Shown: positions 7,157 to 16,849, numbered from the stretch's first letter. The stretch: 64,000 bases of DNA from Paenibacillus piscarius (GCF_022234545.1 NZ_JAIEUI010000002.1:1-64000); one strand, 5' to 3'. Notes: generated by a model from the sequence alone, not told the origin. A program made the numbers and translations.

Positions 7157-7978
7157 TTATGGCCTTAATTGTGCCACAAATTCACGAATTTGCAACAGTC
7201 CCTCGCGTCTTGTCGCCGCTTCAGACAGCAGAGGGATAACCTCCTCTACCTTGCGGACAATCGCACTTCCGACGACTACACCGTCACAGATCTCGGCAAA
7301 CCGGGCGACCTGCTCTCCGGTGGAGATCCCGAAGCCTACAGCCACAGGCAGATCCGTAGCCCGGCGCACAGAAGCGATGAATTCGTCAATGCCGCTGTGG
7401 AAGGAAGACCGCTCTCCGGTGACGCCGAGGGACGATACGCAATAGACGAAGCCGCTGGCCCCGGACACAATCCGGGCAATCCGTTCATTGGAGGTTGGGG
7501 CTACCAGCGGAATGAGATTCACCCCGGCGGCGCGGCTGCGGGCCCGCATGTCCTCCGATTCCTCTACCGGCAGATCCGGAATGATCAGCCCGCTGATCTC
7601 ATGGGCGTTCAGCTGCGAGAAGAACGTATCCAGCCCCATCTGCATCACCGGATTGTAATAGGTGAACAGAATGAACGGCAGCCCGCTTCCGGCCTGACGG
7701 GCCTTCAGTGCCGTCTCCATGCAGGTACGCAGGTGAATGCTGCCGCGCAGCGCCCGGGCGGACGCGCGCTGGATCACCGGACCGTCAGCCAGCGGATCCG
7801 AATAAGGAACGCCAAGCTCCAGCATATCTGCGCCTGCTGCTTCCAGCTCGGCAATAATATCCAGCGTAATCTCCAGCGTAGGATCGCCGACCGTAAGGAA
7901 CGGGATCAGTGCCGTCCGCCCTTCCGCCTTCAGCTTGTTGAAGGCCAGGTCCATCCGGTTGGTCGTTTCGGTTGTCAT
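7157..7978 (-). CDS. trpA: Tryptophan synthase alpha subunit
   Basis: 273 residues, a TIM barrel. It cleaves indole-3-glycerol phosphate to indole and glyceraldehyde 3-phosphate; indole is channelled to TrpB. The catalytic Glu and Asp lie in [18 protein letters not shown] (near residues 53 and 64), and FTYYNPV and the phosphate-binding VGFGIS near residue 215 are conserved. It overlaps trpB by 4 nt (ATGA), consistent with coupled translation of the alpha2-beta2 partners. Confidence 0.96.
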   Translation of the reverse strand: MTTETTNRMDLAFNKLKAEGRTALIPFLTVGDPTLEITLDIIAELEAAGADMLELGVPYSDPLADGPVIQRASARALRGSIHLRTCMETALKARQAGSGLPFILFTYYNPVMQMGLDTFFSQLNAHEISGLIIPDLPVEESEDMRARSRAAGVNLIPLVAPTSNERIARIVSGASGFVYCVSSLGVTGERSSFHSGIDEFIASVRRATDLPVAVGFGISTGEQVARFAEICDGVVVGSAIVRKVEEVIPLLSEAATRREGLLQIREFVAQLRP

Positions 7979-9174
7979 TGCTGCCCCGCCCCTTCCGTAT
8001 AAGCCATAATGGATTCAACATCCTTATCGCCGCGCCCCGAGAGACAGACGACTACAATATCATCCTTGGTCAGTGTTTTGCCGAGCTTAACCACATGGGC
8101 AAGCGCATGGGCAGATTCCAGAGCCGGAATAATCCCTTCCGTCACGCAGAGCAGCTTCAGCGCCTCCAGCGCTTCTGCATCCGTAACCGGTACATACTTA
8201 GCCCGCTCAATATCCTTGAGATAGGAGTGCTCCGGGCCGACACCCGGGTAATCAAGTCCGGCTGAGATCGAGTGGGCCTCGATGACCTGGCCGTGCTCAT
8301 CCTGCAGCAGATAGCTGAGCGAGCCCTGGAATACCCCGTGGGTTCCCTTGCTCATGGTGGCAGCATGGAATGGCGTGTCCACACCCTTACCGGCAGCTTC
8401 AACGCCGATCATCGCCACCTGCTCATCCTCCATGAACGGATAGAACATGCCGATAGCATTGCTCCCTCCGCCAACAGCGGCAACCAGCAGATCCGGCAGC
8501 CGCCCTTCCGCCTCCAGAATCTGGCGGCGGGTCTCATCCCCGATGATCCGCTGGAAGTTGCGGACCATCATCGGATACGGGTGCGGGCCGACAGCTGAGC
8601 CGAGCACGTAGAACGTATCCTCCACGTTGCTGACCCAGTAGCGGAGCGCCTCATTCCCGGCGTCCTTCAGCGTTCTGGAGCCGGAGGTCACCGGAATGAC
8701 CTCTGCCCCGAGCAGCTTCATCCGGAAGACGTTCAGCGCCTGGCGGCGGGTATCCTCTTCGCCCATGAATACCTTGCACTCCATGCCGAGCAGGGCGGCT
8801 ACAGTCGCTGTAGCCACACCGTGCTGGCCTGCGCCGGTTTCAGCGATGACTTTGGTTTTGCCCATCATTTTGGCCAGAATGCCTTGTCCGATCGCGTTAT
8901 TGATCTTGTGGGCTCCGGTATGGTTCAGATCCTCACGCTTCAGGTAGATCTTGGCTTCGCCGAGATGCTTGCTTAACCGCTCAGCATAATACAGAGGGGT
9001 CTCGCGCCCGGAATACTGCTTCAGCAGGTAATCGACTTCCTTCTGGAAGGCCGGATCTGCCGAGAATTTGCGGTAGGCCTCCTCCAGCTCAATCAGTGCG
9101 GTCATTAAGGTTTCAGGTACGAAGCGGCCGCCAAAAGAACCAAAACGGCCATTCTTGTCCGGTACTTGTATCAT
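7975..9174 (-). CDS. trpB: Tryptophan synthase beta subunit
   Basis: 399 residues, the PLP enzyme that condenses indole with serine to give tryptophan. The PLP lysine is in [16 protein letters not shown] near residue 92, the phosphate-binding loop is [13 protein letters not shown], and [17 protein letters not shown] is intact. Length is normal for TrpB1. It overlaps trpF by 4 nt upstream and trpA by 4 nt downstream, inside the tightly packed trpEDCFBA block. Confidence 0.97.
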   Translation of the reverse strand: MIQVPDKNGRFGSFGGRFVPETLMTALIELEEAYRKFSADPAFQKEVDYLLKQYSGRETPLYYAERLSKHLGEAKIYLKREDLNHTGAHKINNAIGQGILAKMMGKTKVIAETGAGQHGVATATVAALLGMECKVFMGEEDTRRQALNVFRMKLLGAEVIPVTSGSRTLKDAGNEALRYWVSNVEDTFYVLGSAVGPHPYPMMVRNFQRIIGDETRRQILEAEGRLPDLLVAAVGGGSNAIGMFYPFMEDEQVAMIGVEAAGKGVDTPFHAATMSKGTHGVFQGSLSYLLQDEHGQVIEAHSISAGLDYPGVGPEHSYLKDIERAKYVPVTDAEALEALKLLCVTEGIIPALESAHALAHVVKLGKTLTKDDIVVVCLSGRGDKDVESIMAYTEGAGQQ

Positions 9175-9851
9175 GATTGCTTCACCCTTTCTACGAATGC
9201 TGCCATTTTGTCAATATCCTTGCTGCCGTCCGTCTCAACGCCGCTGGAGACATCCACGCCATACGGGGCGTAGCCTGCGACGAGCTCATTCACATTGCCC
9301 GGATGCAATCCTCCGGCTATAAATAAAGGCAGCGCACAATCCGCCGCCGCTTGCTGGTATAAGGGAATCTGCTCCCAATCAAACGTGCGGCCTGTGCCGC
9401 CGCTGCCCTGCGGGTCATACGTATCCAGCAGCAGCGCATCAGCAGTACCGGTGTAGCTCTCCAGGAGAGCTCTAATGCCTGCTGCCCCATCCCTGCCACG
9501 CCCGGCCACCGATAATGCTTTCCATACCTGTACCCCGGGAAAAGCCTCCCGTACCTCCATGCACCGCTGCGGGCTCTCCTCTCCATGAAGCTGAATGACC
9601 TTCAGCGGTACAGTACGCAGTACTTCCGCAAGTTCAGCCAGCTCCGGATTAACGAAGACTCCTACCGCATCCGGCGCTGCCCCGGACTCCCAGTCCCGAA
9701 GCTCGGCGGTCAGCTGCGCAGCCGTATCAATACTTACCCGGCGCCGGCTTGGGGCAAAGACCAGACCGACATATTCCAGCGGTAAACTCTTCATAGATTT
9801 TAGCACTTCAACGTCCTGAAGTCCACAGATTTTTATGCGGGTATCCGCCAT
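9171..9851 (-). CDS. trpF: Phosphoribosylanthranilate isomerase
   Basis: 226 residues, a TIM barrel that performs the Amadori rearrangement of phosphoribosylanthranilate. The catalytic Cys is in IKICGLQD (residue 9 or so) and the catalytic Asp in [16 protein letters not shown] and GVDVSSGVE bind phosphate. Start ATG 9851 ([10 protein letters not shown]) is one nucleotide after the trpC stop region; an in-frame extension upstream overlaps trpC and is not family-like. Confidence 0.94.
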   Translation of the reverse strand: MADTRIKICGLQDVEVLKSMKSLPLEYVGLVFAPSRRRVSIDTAAQLTAELRDWESGAAPDAVGVFVNPELAELAEVLRTVPLKVIQLHGEESPQRCMEVREAFPGVQVWKALSVAGRGRDGAAGIRALLESYTGTADALLLDTYDPQGSGGTGRTFDWEQIPLYQQAAADCALPLFIAGGLHPGNVNELVAGYAPYGVDVSSGVETDGSKDIDKMAAFVERVKQS

Positions 9852-9852
9852 G

Positions 9853-10674
9853 TTATGCACGTTCCTTCCCTGCGGGAAGCGGCCCGAGCAGCCCGGTGAC
9901 CGCCTGCTCCACATCCGGCTGGCGCATCAGGTATTCCCCGACCAGCACACCGGTGGCCCGGGTCGTCCGCAGATAAGCGATATCCTCCGGACCGGCGATC
10001 CCGCTCTCGCTGATGACCGGAAGCCCCTCCGGGAGCAGCGCTGCAAGCTCCGCTGTCGCCGAGAGTGAGGTCTCGAAGGTCTTCAGATTCCGGTTGTTGA
10101 TGCCAAGCAGCACACCGGGGTGACTGGCCTTACCGGTCGCAAGAACCATATCCAGCTCGCTGCGGTCATGGACCTCAATCAGGATATCGAGTCCGAGCGC
10201 AGCAGCCGTATCGGTAAACGCGCTTAGCTGTTCAGGGGTCAGAATGGCCGCAATCAGCAGAATAGCATCCGCCCCGAGCAGCCGGGCCTCATAGATCTGC
10301 TTCTCGTCAATGATGAAGTCCTTGCGCAGCAGCGGAAGCTTCACTGCCTCTCTTACCTGCTGCAGATACAACCCGCTGCCCTGGAAATACTCGCTGTCCG
10401 TCAGCACAGAGAGACAATCGGCCCCGCCCGCTTCATACCCTCTGGCAATCGCCACCGGATCGAAATCGGCGCGGATCAGTCCCTTGGACGGCGAAGCCTT
10501 CTTCACCTCGGCAATCAGCCCCATCTCCCGGTTCCGCCGCTCCGTAAGTGCAGAACGGAAGCCCCGGGTCGCCGGCAGTTCTGCAATCGCCCGCTGCGCC
10601 TCCGCTATTGTCAAAGTCTGTCCTAACGCTTCCACTTCCTTTTGTTTGGTCGCCACAATCCGGTCAAGATACAT
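9853..10674 (-). CDS. trpC: Indole-3-glycerol phosphate synthase
   Basis: 273 residues, a TIM barrel. It closes the indole ring from carboxyphenylaminodeoxyribulose phosphate. Conserved segments are LIAEVKKASPSKGLI (catalytic lysine), LLRKDFIID, GINNRNLKTFE and SESGI. Start ATG 10674 is preceded by AAAGGAG with 7 nt spacing; a TTG six bases upstream would sit too close. It overlaps the end of trpD by 11 nt. Confidence 0.95.
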   Translation of the reverse strand: MYLDRIVATKQKEVEALGQTLTIAEAQRAIAELPATRGFRSALTERRNREMGLIAEVKKASPSKGLIRADFDPVAIARGYEAGGADCLSVLTDSEYFQGSGLYLQQVREAVKLPLLRKDFIIDEKQIYEARLLGADAILLIAAILTPEQLSAFTDTAAALGLDILIEVHDRSELDMVLATGKASHPGVLLGINNRNLKTFETSLSATAELAALLPEGLPVISESGIAGPEDIAYLRTTRATGVLVGEYLMRQPDVEQAVTGLLGPLPAGKERA

Positions 10675-11704
10675 AATCAAGCTCCTTTGTCATCGCTTTA
10701 AGCTGCTCCAGCTTGTGCAGTGCGGCGCCGGAATCTACGACCGCCCTTGCACGGTCCACGCCTTCTTTCAGTGTATCAGCCAGACCGGCTACATAGATAC
10801 AGGCTCCGGCATTAGCTAATACAATATCACGGTAAGGGTTAATCTGCCCTTCGAGCACTGTAGTGATAATCGCTGCGTTCTCGGCAGCATCGCCGCCCAT
10901 TACATTCTCCAGCGGATGCTGGCTGAGGCCCAGCTCCTGCGGGGTAATCTGATAGGTGGTAACGCTGCCCTGTTTCAGCTCGGAGACCTGGGTCGGCGCC
11001 GAGATGCTAATCTCATCCAGTCCGTCCAGGCTGCTGACAATCATCGCCCGCTTGGAGCCGAGCTCTCCCAGCACTTTAGCGACCGTCTCCGTCTTGTTAA
11101 GGTCATAGATGCCCATCAGCTGGCGGTCGGCGCCGGCCGGATTGGTCAACGGGCCCAGCATGTTGAACACAGTCCGCACACCCAGCTCACGGCGGGGTGC
11201 GGCGGCATGCCGCATGGAAGGATGATAGATCTGAGCGAACAGGAAGCAGATCCCGATACTGTCGAGACACTGGCGCGCCTGCTCTGCGTTCAGGTGAATA
11301 TTGACGCCCAGCGCCTCCAGCACGTCCGCGCTGCCCGCTCTGCCGGAGGCGGAACGGTTGCCATGCTTCGCTACCCGGACCGAAGCGGCGGCGGAGATGA
11401 TCGCTGAAGCGGTGGAGATATTGAATTTATGGATGCCGGAGCCTCCCGTGCCGCAGGTATCCAGCAGTTGGCTGCGCTCGGTCACGACATGCGTACCGAA
11501 GCCGCGCATCGCTTCCGCGAAGCCGGTAATTTCCTCAACCGTTTCCCCCTTGATCCGCAGTGCGGCCAGCAGCGCTCCGATCTGCGCGGGTGACGCCGCC
11601 CCCTCCATGATTGTGCCCATGATCTCACGCGCCTGTGCGCGTGTAAGATCTCTGCCCTCAATTAATCCGGCGATTCCTGATTGTATTAACTGGCTTGCTT
11701 CCAT
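10664..11704 (-). CDS. trpD: Anthranilate phosphoribosyltransferase
   Basis: 346 residues. It transfers phosphoribosyl from PRPP to anthranilate. The glycine-rich PRPP site DTCGTGGSGIHKFNIST and KHGNRSASGRAGSADVLEALG are intact, and the magnesium-binding Asp-Glu pair lies in SLDGLDEIS. ATG 11704 (MEASQLIQ) follows AGGAGG by 9 nt. A gap of about 130 nt separates it from trpE, larger than the other junctions, so a weak internal signal there is possible. Confidence 0.95.
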   Translation of the reverse strand: MEASQLIQSGIAGLIEGRDLTRAQAREIMGTIMEGAASPAQIGALLAALRIKGETVEEITGFAEAMRGFGTHVVTERSQLLDTCGTGGSGIHKFNISTASAIISAAASVRVAKHGNRSASGRAGSADVLEALGVNIHLNAEQARQCLDSIGICFLFAQIYHPSMRHAAAPRRELGVRTVFNMLGPLTNPAGADRQLMGIYDLNKTETVAKVLGELGSKRAMIVSSLDGLDEISISAPTQVSELKQGSVTTYQITPQELGLSQHPLENVMGGDAAENAAIITTVLEGQINPYRDIVLANAGACIYVAGLADTLKEGVDRARAVVDSGAALHKLEQLKAMTKELDYVS

Positions 11705-11833
11705 AGGTAATGTCCTCCTAAAAGTTTTGTAGGCGGGGCTTCCTGAATCGGCTTCGTACAAAACTCGCTTCGGAAGCGTATGCTTAATAGTATGGAGCAT
11801 TCTCTGCTCGGCTCATCTCTGCTTGCTACCGGC

Positions 11834-13387
11834 TTACGGGGTATATTCGTACATATAATCCTGGTTCGTGACCTGCTTCTCTTGCACCTCGGCGGGGAAC
11901 ATCGCCTCAGCCATCCGGATCGCCTTCAGCATTCCTTTGGCCTTGTTCACGGTCTCCTCATATTCCTTCTCCGGTACAGAATCCCAGACAATCCCCGCCC
12001 CTGCCTGCACATACGCACGGCCCTTACGGAAGATAATCGTGCGGATCGTAATACATGAATCCATGTTCCCGGAGAAGCCAAGGTAGCCAATCGCTCCGGC
12101 ATAAGCGCCGCGGGCCTCCCGCTCCAGTTCGGCGATAATCTCCATCGCCCGCAGCTTCGGCGCTCCCGACACCGTTCCCGCCGGCAGGCAGGAGAGGAAG
12201 GCATCGAAGAAGTCCTTATCCTCCGCCAGAGTTCCGGTAACGTTCGAGACCAGATGCATCACATGCGAGTATTTCTCGATCTCCATGAAGGAGTTGCATT
12301 TCACAGTGCCGAACTTCGACACCCGGCCCAGATCGTTACGTCCCAGGTCAACGAGCATCAGATGCTCGGCGCGTTCCTTCTCATCCTCCATCAGCTCGGA
12401 GGCGAGCTGATGATCCTCCGCCGGGGTCGCTCCGCGCGGCCGTGTTCCGGCAATCGGCCGGGTCTCCACCCGCCCGCCGTCTACCTTGACCAGCGCTTCC
12501 GGGGAAGTTCCGACGATGATTTCTTCATCCATTTTGAGATAATACATATAAGGTGAAGGATTCAGGGTACGGAGCATCCGGTACACATGCAGCGGGGAGA
12601 CCTCGGTCTCGATGTGCATCCGCTGCGACAGCACCACCTGGAAGATGTCCCCGGCCCGGATGTATTCCTTGGCCTGCTCCACGTTGCTCATGTACTGCTC
12701 CTTGGTCAGGTTCGAGTGAATCTCGCCCAGCTCAATATCCTGAGGGATGCTGCGGCGGTTCACATTCTCCTTCGGCCCTTCCTTCTGCAGCTCCTCGGCC
12801 AGATTCCCAAGACGCCGGCTCAGCTCCTCATAGCCTGCGCGGATGTCCGAATCGGTATCGCCGTCCTTGATATGCAGATTGCCTACCAGCAGAATCTGCT
12901 GCTTCACATGATCGAACACGATAATCCGGTCACAGAACATGAAGCGGATGTCATCCATATTCAGATCATCCAGGGCATGGGCGGGCAGCTTCTCATAATA
13001 CTGCAGCAGATCATACCCGAAGAATCCGATCGCCCCGCCCGTGAATGGCGGCATGCCGTCCAGCTTCGGACTGCGGTAGGAGCGGAGCAGCGCTTTGAGC
13101 TCCTCTACAGGCTTGCCCTTAAGCTCTCTTTTCTCGCCGCCGTCCTCCACGTGGATCAGTCCCTTTTTGCCGGAGATCATCAGGAACGGATCACTGCCGA
13201 TGAAGGAGTAGCGCGCCCACTGAACGCCGCCTTCTACACTCTCCAGCAGAAATGCGCGATCCTGCTCCGCAAACCGCTGGAACAGGCGGATCGGGGTCTC
13301 CATATCGGCCAGCAGTCTTGTAACGACAGGAATCAGATTGTATTCGCGCGACAGCGACACCACTTCTTCAATGCTCGGATTCGTCAC
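11834..13387 (-). CDS. trpE: Anthranilate synthase component I
   Basis: 517 residues. It converts chorismate plus ammonia to anthranilate. The N-terminal regulatory domain has the LLES tryptophan-feedback motif (AFLLESVEGGVQWARYSF). The C-terminal chorismate-binding domain has ETRPIAGTRPRG, LPAGTVSGAPKLRAMEI and GAGIVWDS. No trpG glutaminase is next to it. As in B. subtilis, a shared PabA/TrpG encoded elsewhere probably supplies ammonia (inference). The start is GTG with GGGAGG 8 nt upstream. It follows a roughly 300-nt leader with TRAP sites and a terminator (13442-13727). Confidence 0.95.
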   Translation of the reverse strand: MTNPSIEEVVSLSREYNLIPVVTRLLADMETPIRLFQRFAEQDRAFLLESVEGGVQWARYSFIGSDPFLMISGKKGLIHVEDGGEKRELKGKPVEELKALLRSYRSPKLDGMPPFTGGAIGFFGYDLLQYYEKLPAHALDDLNMDDIRFMFCDRIIVFDHVKQQILLVGNLHIKDGDTDSDIRAGYEELSRRLGNLAEELQKEGPKENVNRRSIPQDIELGEIHSNLTKEQYMSNVEQAKEYIRAGDIFQVVLSQRMHIETEVSPLHVYRMLRTLNPSPYMYYLKMDEEIIVGTSPEALVKVDGGRVETRPIAGTRPRGATPAEDHQLASELMEDEKERAEHLMLVDLGRNDLGRVSKFGTVKCNSFMEIEKYSHVMHLVSNVTGTLAEDKDFFDAFLSCLPAGTVSGAPKLRAMEIIAELEREARGAYAGAIGYLGFSGNMDSCITIRTIIFRKGRAYVQAGAGIVWDSVPEKEYEETVNKAKGMLKAIRMAEAMFPAEVQEKQVTNQDYMYEYTP

Positions 13388-13437
13388 TCGGGTAACCTCC
13401 CAGGTTCATTTTCATATAGGTAATGTCCGAAATACAG

Positions 13438-13461
13438 AAAAACCTCTACCGAAGTAGAGGT
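13438..13461 (-). terminator. trp leader intrinsic terminator (attenuator)
   Basis: Stem ACCTCTAC/GTAGAGGT closed by a TTCG tetraloop and followed by TTTTTC on the minus strand. It lies within the trpE leader, 55-75 nt before the trpE start, so read-through must be controlled for trpE expression. Confidence 0.85.
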
Positions 13462-13469
13462 CTGTTGGT

Positions 13470-13559
13470 TTAGTAGTATAAGAAATTCAGGCACGGACAC
13501 GCATACACCAAATAGAATACAGCAGATTCATGAAACAGGTATACGTACGTATAGCACAT
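13470..13559 (-). CDS. Possible tyrosine-rich leader peptide of the trp leader
   Basis: A 29-codon ATG frame in the trpE leader. Seven codons are Tyr (TAT/TAC) and three are Phe, and it ends with TAC TAC TAA just 9 nt before the left arm of the terminator at 13461. A ribosome held at the last two Tyr codons would cover that arm. No good Shine-Dalgarno sequence precedes the ATG, and the region is AT-rich, so the frame could be accidental. There are no Trp codons. Treat as a candidate only. Confidence 0.3.
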   Translation of the reverse strand: MCYTYVYLFHESAVFYLVYACPCLNFLYY

Positions 13560-13634
13560 GTGCAACTTATGCACCGCCACTATACAGGTCCCCTGCAAGA
13601 ATCCTGCTCATCTCTGGTCTGCTCTTCAATCGTC

Positions 13635-13692
13635 CTGCACTCTGCTCAACTATACTCCACTCAACTCATCTAAACTCTGCTTCACTCGGCTA
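13635..13692 (-). promoter_or_regulatory. TRAP (MtrB) binding site in the trpE leader
   Basis: On the minus strand, twelve triplets recur with an exact 5-nt period: TAG, GAG, AAG, GAG, TAG, GAG, GAG, GAG, TAG, GAG, GAG, CAG (first bases at 13692, 13687, 13682 and so on to 13637). Ten are canonical (G/U)AG with 2-nt spacers, the pattern bound by the 11-subunit TRAP ring. TRAP is encoded at 23931-24179. The array starts within a few bases of the predicted transcription start. Confidence 0.93.
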
Positions 13693-13697
13693 ACTTC

Positions 13698-13727
13698 ACT
13701 ATACATGATGACAGTAGTCATTGACAA
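13698..13727 (-). promoter_or_regulatory. Internal sigma-A promoter of trpEDCFBA-hisC-tyrA
   Basis: TTGTCA (13727-13722), an 18-nt spacer and TATAGT (13703-13698) lie in the aroH-trpE gap. Transcription would begin near 13691, immediately ahead of the TRAP array. This mirrors the internal trp promoter of the B. subtilis supraoperon. Confidence 0.8.
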
Positions 13728-13745
13728 CCCCGCATCCGTAATTTA

Positions 13746-14117
13746 TTACTTGCTCTGTGAAAGATCGGGACGAAGCCGCTGGGCCTCATTCAGATAGACA
13801 TGCCGGATCTCACGCTGGGATTTGTCCGTATTCACCTGCACCATCAGACGGATACAGTTCGGCAGGCTGCCCTTGACCGGAATCTCGACAGAGCACATCA
13901 GCGGAACCATCTCCCAGCCTTCGATCTCGCGGATTGCCCGCGCCGGGAAGGTAGCGTCCAGATCTTCCGTCATCGTAATCCATACACTGCAAATATCCTC
14001 AGCAATCACGTCGTTGCGCTCCACAATCTCCCGCAGCAGCACAACCGTCTCGCGTAGAATTTCGTTCTCCTCATTCCGGGTTACAGTTGTTGCCCCGCGA
14101 ATCCCCCGGTTCACCAT
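13746..14117 (-). CDS. aroH: Chorismate mutase, AroH type
   Basis: 123 residues, the monofunctional trimeric B. subtilis-type mutase converting chorismate to prephenate. Conserved residues of that family are visible: Arg in MVNRGIRGATT, Cys and Glu in MCSVEI, Arg in NCIRLM, Tyr in RHVYL and Arg in LRPDLS. It overlaps the end of aroB by 7 nt. Its product feeds tyrA at the other end of the supraoperon. Confidence 0.95.
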   Translation of the reverse strand: MVNRGIRGATTVTRNEENEILRETVVLLREIVERNDVIAEDICSVWITMTEDLDATFPARAIREIEGWEMVPLMCSVEIPVKGSLPNCIRLMVQVNTDKSQREIRHVYLNEAQRLRPDLSQSK

Positions 14118-15214
14118 GGGCTTCCCTCCTTCTTGAGCTGGGCAATGACCTCACGCACATCGCCCTGCTGCACATCCTTGATGATGCTGACCACACCGAT
14201 CGCTTCCGGCACGATAAACGTCATCCGCCCTTCCTTGAACTTCTTGTCATGCATCATCGCTTCCATCAGCTCTTCCTCACCGACATCCGCAGGAAGTCTG
14301 GTCGGCAAAGACAAGGCAGACAGCATGGACACCGTGTCCTCATAGATCGCTCTGTCCCGGCCCAGCTTCGCTGCCAGCAGCGCCGATCCGGCCATACCGA
14401 TAGCAATTGCCTCTCCGTGGAGGAAGGTTCCGTAGCCGCCGACGGCTTCGATGGCATGACCAATCGTATGCCCCAGATTCAGAATCGCGCGCTGTCCCTG
14501 CTCCCGCTCGTCGTTCCCGACGACATCCGCCTTAATGGCACATCCGCGCTCCAGAGCGTATCCAAGCGCCTCGGGGTCCAGGGACAGCAATTGTTCGGCA
14601 TGTTCAAGGCACCAGTAAGCGAACTCCCGGTCCAGAATCAGACCGTGCTTCACCACTTCAGCAAGGCCCGATGAGACTTGCCGGGTCGGAAGCGTCGCCA
14701 GTGTATCCAGATCATACAGCACCATAGACGGCTGATAGAAGGCGCCCAGCATGTTCTTGGCCAGCGGGTGGTTGACAGCTACCTTGCCGCCGACACTGCT
14801 GTCATGGGCGAGAATGGTCGTCGGAAGCTGCATGAATCCGATGCCGCGCATATAGGAGGCAGCAACGAATCCCGCCAGATCGCCCACCACTCCGCCGCCA
14901 AGCGCCAGCACCGCCGAGCTGCGGTCCAGTCCGGCCTGAATGGCTGTTGTAACGACTTCTTCATAGACCGTCAGGGATTTGGAAGCTTCACCTGCTGGAA
15001 TAACATGGCTGACCACAGTATATCCGCTGCTGCGCAAGGAAGACTCTACCCGGGCCAGATAACGCGGTGCCACTTCACTGTCGCTGACTACAAGAAGCGG
15101 GCTGTGCTGAGCGAACCCGGCTTCCCGGCAATACCCGCCGGTATGCTCCAGCAGGCCGCTGCCGATATGAATCGGATACGATCGTTCGCCTAAATCTACC
15201 GTAATGCTGCGCAT
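14111..15214 (-). CDS. aroB: 3-dehydroquinate synthase
   Basis: 367 residues. It cyclises DAHP to 3-dehydroquinate with NAD and a divalent metal. NAD-binding segment: ALGGGVVGDLAGFVAA. Active site: LPTTILAHDSSVGGKVAVNHPLAKN (shown as separate conserved blocks). Metal ligands lie in NLGHTIGHAIEA and FLHGEAIAIGM. ATG 15214 (MRSITVDLG) comes one base after the aroC stop, with GGAGAG upstream; the longer in-frame extension overlaps aroC and is rejected. Confidence 0.95.
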   Translation of the reverse strand: MRSITVDLGERSYPIHIGSGLLEHTGGYCREAGFAQHSPLLVVSDSEVAPRYLARVESSLRSSGYTVVSHVIPAGEASKSLTVYEEVVTTAIQAGLDRSSAVLALGGGVVGDLAGFVAASYMRGIGFMQLPTTILAHDSSVGGKVAVNHPLAKNMLGAFYQPSMVLYDLDTLATLPTRQVSSGLAEVVKHGLILDREFAYWCLEHAEQLLSLDPEALGYALERGCAIKADVVGNDEREQGQRAILNLGHTIGHAIEAVGGYGTFLHGEAIAIGMAGSALLAAKLGRDRAIYEDTVSMLSALSLPTRLPADVGEEELMEAMMHDKKFKEGRMTFIVPEAIGVVSIIKDVQQGDVREVIAQLKKEGSPW

Positions 15215-15215
15215 C

Positions 15216-16385
15216 TTAGTAGCTCTCCAGCTGTGCCAGGTAATGATTGTAGTTGGCGCGGATCTCTTCCATGGAATCCCCGCCGAACTTGTCCAGGAAC
15301 GCCTTGGCAATCTCCCAGGCAACTACACTCTCCAGTACCACGCAGGCAGCCGGAACCGCACAGGCATCCGAACGTTCCACCTGGGCGGTGAACGGTTCCT
15401 TCGTATCGATATCTACGCTCTGCAGCGGCTTGTACAGTGTCGGAATCGGCTTCATCACACCGCGGACAACCACCGGCATCCCGTTGGTCATACCGCCCTC
15501 GAAGCCGCCGAGCCGGTTGCTTGCCCGGTAGTAGCCCCTGGAGGCTTCGTACATAATCTCGTCATGGACCTGGGAGCCGCGCAGCTTGCCGGCCTCGAAG
15601 CCGATTCCGATCTCCACGCCCTTGAAGGCATTGATGGAGACGACTGCTCCGGCAATCGCTGAATCCAGCTTCCGGTCCGACTGCACATGGCTGCCAAGTC
15701 CGACCGGCAGGCCTTCGACGATACATTCCACGATCCCGCCGACAGAGTCGCCCTCTTCCTTGATCTTGTCTATGTAAGCCTCCATCTTCTGCTCGGTCTC
15801 CTTGTCGACAACCCGGACAGAGGATTCCTCAGTCTGCACAATCAGCTCATCTACAGACAGCTGGTTCGCCGGCGCTTCGATCTCGCCGATACGGATCACC
15901 TGTCCGGCAATCTTCACGCCGAAGGCTGCAAGGAACTGGCGGGCTACAGCGCCAACCGCTACTCTGGCTGCCGTCTCCCGGGCACTGGAACGTTCCAGGA
16001 CGTTGCGCAGATCGGTCAGGTTATACTTCAGCCCCCCGTTCAGGTCAGCATGACCTGGACGCGGACGGTTCACCCGGCGCTTCTCTTCGTCACTGCCCGG
16101 AACCGGCTCAATATTCATGATATTTCTCCAGTGCGTCCAGTCCTTATTCTCGACAACCAGCGCAACAGGGGCACCGGTGGTATACCCGTGGCGCACGCCG
16201 CCGACAATCTGGGCGGTATCCTTCTCAATCTGCATCCGGCGTCCGCGGCCGTAGCCCTTCTGTCTGCGGTGCAGCTGGAAATTAAGCTCCTCGAAATCAA
16301 TCGTCAAATTACTGGGTAATCCTTCAATAATGGCAGTAAGCTGGGGGCCGTGCGTTTCCCCCGCTGTCAGATAGCGTAAACTCAT
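15216..16385 (-). CDS. aroC: Chorismate synthase
   Basis: 389 residues, called aroF in B. subtilis. It removes phosphate from EPSP to give chorismate using reduced flavin. Signatures: [16 protein letters not shown] at the N-terminus, [19 protein letters not shown] and [11 protein letters not shown] in the middle. First gene of the supraoperon, with its promoter at 16447-16475. ATG 16385 has GGGGGAA upstream. Confidence 0.96.
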   Translation of the reverse strand: MSLRYLTAGETHGPQLTAIIEGLPSNLTIDFEELNFQLHRRQKGYGRGRRMQIEKDTAQIVGGVRHGYTTGAPVALVVENKDWTHWRNIMNIEPVPGSDEEKRRVNRPRPGHADLNGGLKYNLTDLRNVLERSSARETAARVAVGAVARQFLAAFGVKIAGQVIRIGEIEAPANQLSVDELIVQTEESSVRVVDKETEQKMEAYIDKIKEEGDSVGGIVECIVEGLPVGLGSHVQSDRKLDSAIAGAVVSINAFKGVEIGIGFEAGKLRGSQVHDEIMYEASRGYYRASNRLGGFEGGMTNGMPVVVRGVMKPIPTLYKPLQSVDIDTKEPFTAQVERSDACAVPAACVVLESVVAWEIAKAFLDKFGGDSMEEIRANYNHYLAQLESY

Positions 16386-16446
16386 GCTGCGTTCCCCCTT
16401 CACACTTTTGGACTGTAAACCGCTAAAATCTTAAATGTCTTTGCTT

Positions 16447-16475
16447 ATTATAGTATAGGCTCCCGGCTTTGACAA
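16447..16475 (-). promoter_or_regulatory. Sigma-A promoter of the aroC-aroB-aroH supraoperon
   Basis: TTGTCA (16475-16470), 17-nt spacer, TATAAT (16452-16447), about 60 nt before aroC and just after the terminator of the preceding small gene. Confidence 0.8.
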
Positions 16476-16506
16476 GAAAGCAGTCATGCTTCCCGCGCCA
16501 GGTATA

Positions 16507-16549
16507 ACAACAGCGCCGCTTCTGCTCCGACGAGCAGACAGCGGCGCTG
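16507..16549 (-). terminator. Intrinsic terminator before the aro operon
   Basis: Long stem CAGCGCCGC...GCGGCGCTG with the internal pair CTGCTC/GAGCAG, followed by TTGTTAT. It separates the cheR-side genes from aroC. Confidence 0.7.
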
Positions 16550-16564
16550 TCTGTACTTCTCCGT

Positions 16565-16741
16565 TCAAGAGCCTGTCTCCAGGCTATCATTCCCCGGTAC
16601 AGGACGGCGGCTGCCGGATCTGCCCTCTTCCACGGCAAGCAGGCTCTGCAGCTGCAGCTCCTCCACCCCGAGAATCTGTCCGCATTCGCGGGCTGTAAGG
16701 AATCCGCGTTGATAAGCGGTGATGACCTTGCTTTTATCCAT
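16565..16741 (-). CDS. Small protein, HTH-like, unknown function
   Basis: 58 residues from ATG 16741 (MDKSKVITAYQRGFLTAREC). The segment YQRGFLTARECGQILGVEEL resembles a small helix-turn-helix or excisionase-like fold, and the C-terminus is Arg/Ser-rich and probably flexible. It has only a distant AAAGG ahead of it. It has its own terminator and lies between cheR and the aro promoter. I do not recognise a family; the coding call rests on its position, terminator and helical pattern. Confidence 0.5.
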   Translation of the reverse strand: MDKSKVITAYQRGFLTARECGQILGVEELQLQSLLAVEEGRSGSRRPVPGNDSLETGS

Positions 16742-16849
16742 CTGGGTTAACGACCTTTCACTTGGCGTAAGGTTGCTGCTACTACCCAGTATCACTTATA
16801 ATTAACCATATTATACCTCTTGATTCTTGATTATGGAAGGAATGCCGGT

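Noticed and set aside
12587..13423. 278-codon + strand frame opposite trpE
   Set aside because: Antisense to conserved trpE motifs; no ribosome site or family resemblance.
13388..13745. T-box in the trp leader
   Set aside because: No AGGGTGG-type core or stem I landmarks; the TRAP triplets explain the regulation better.
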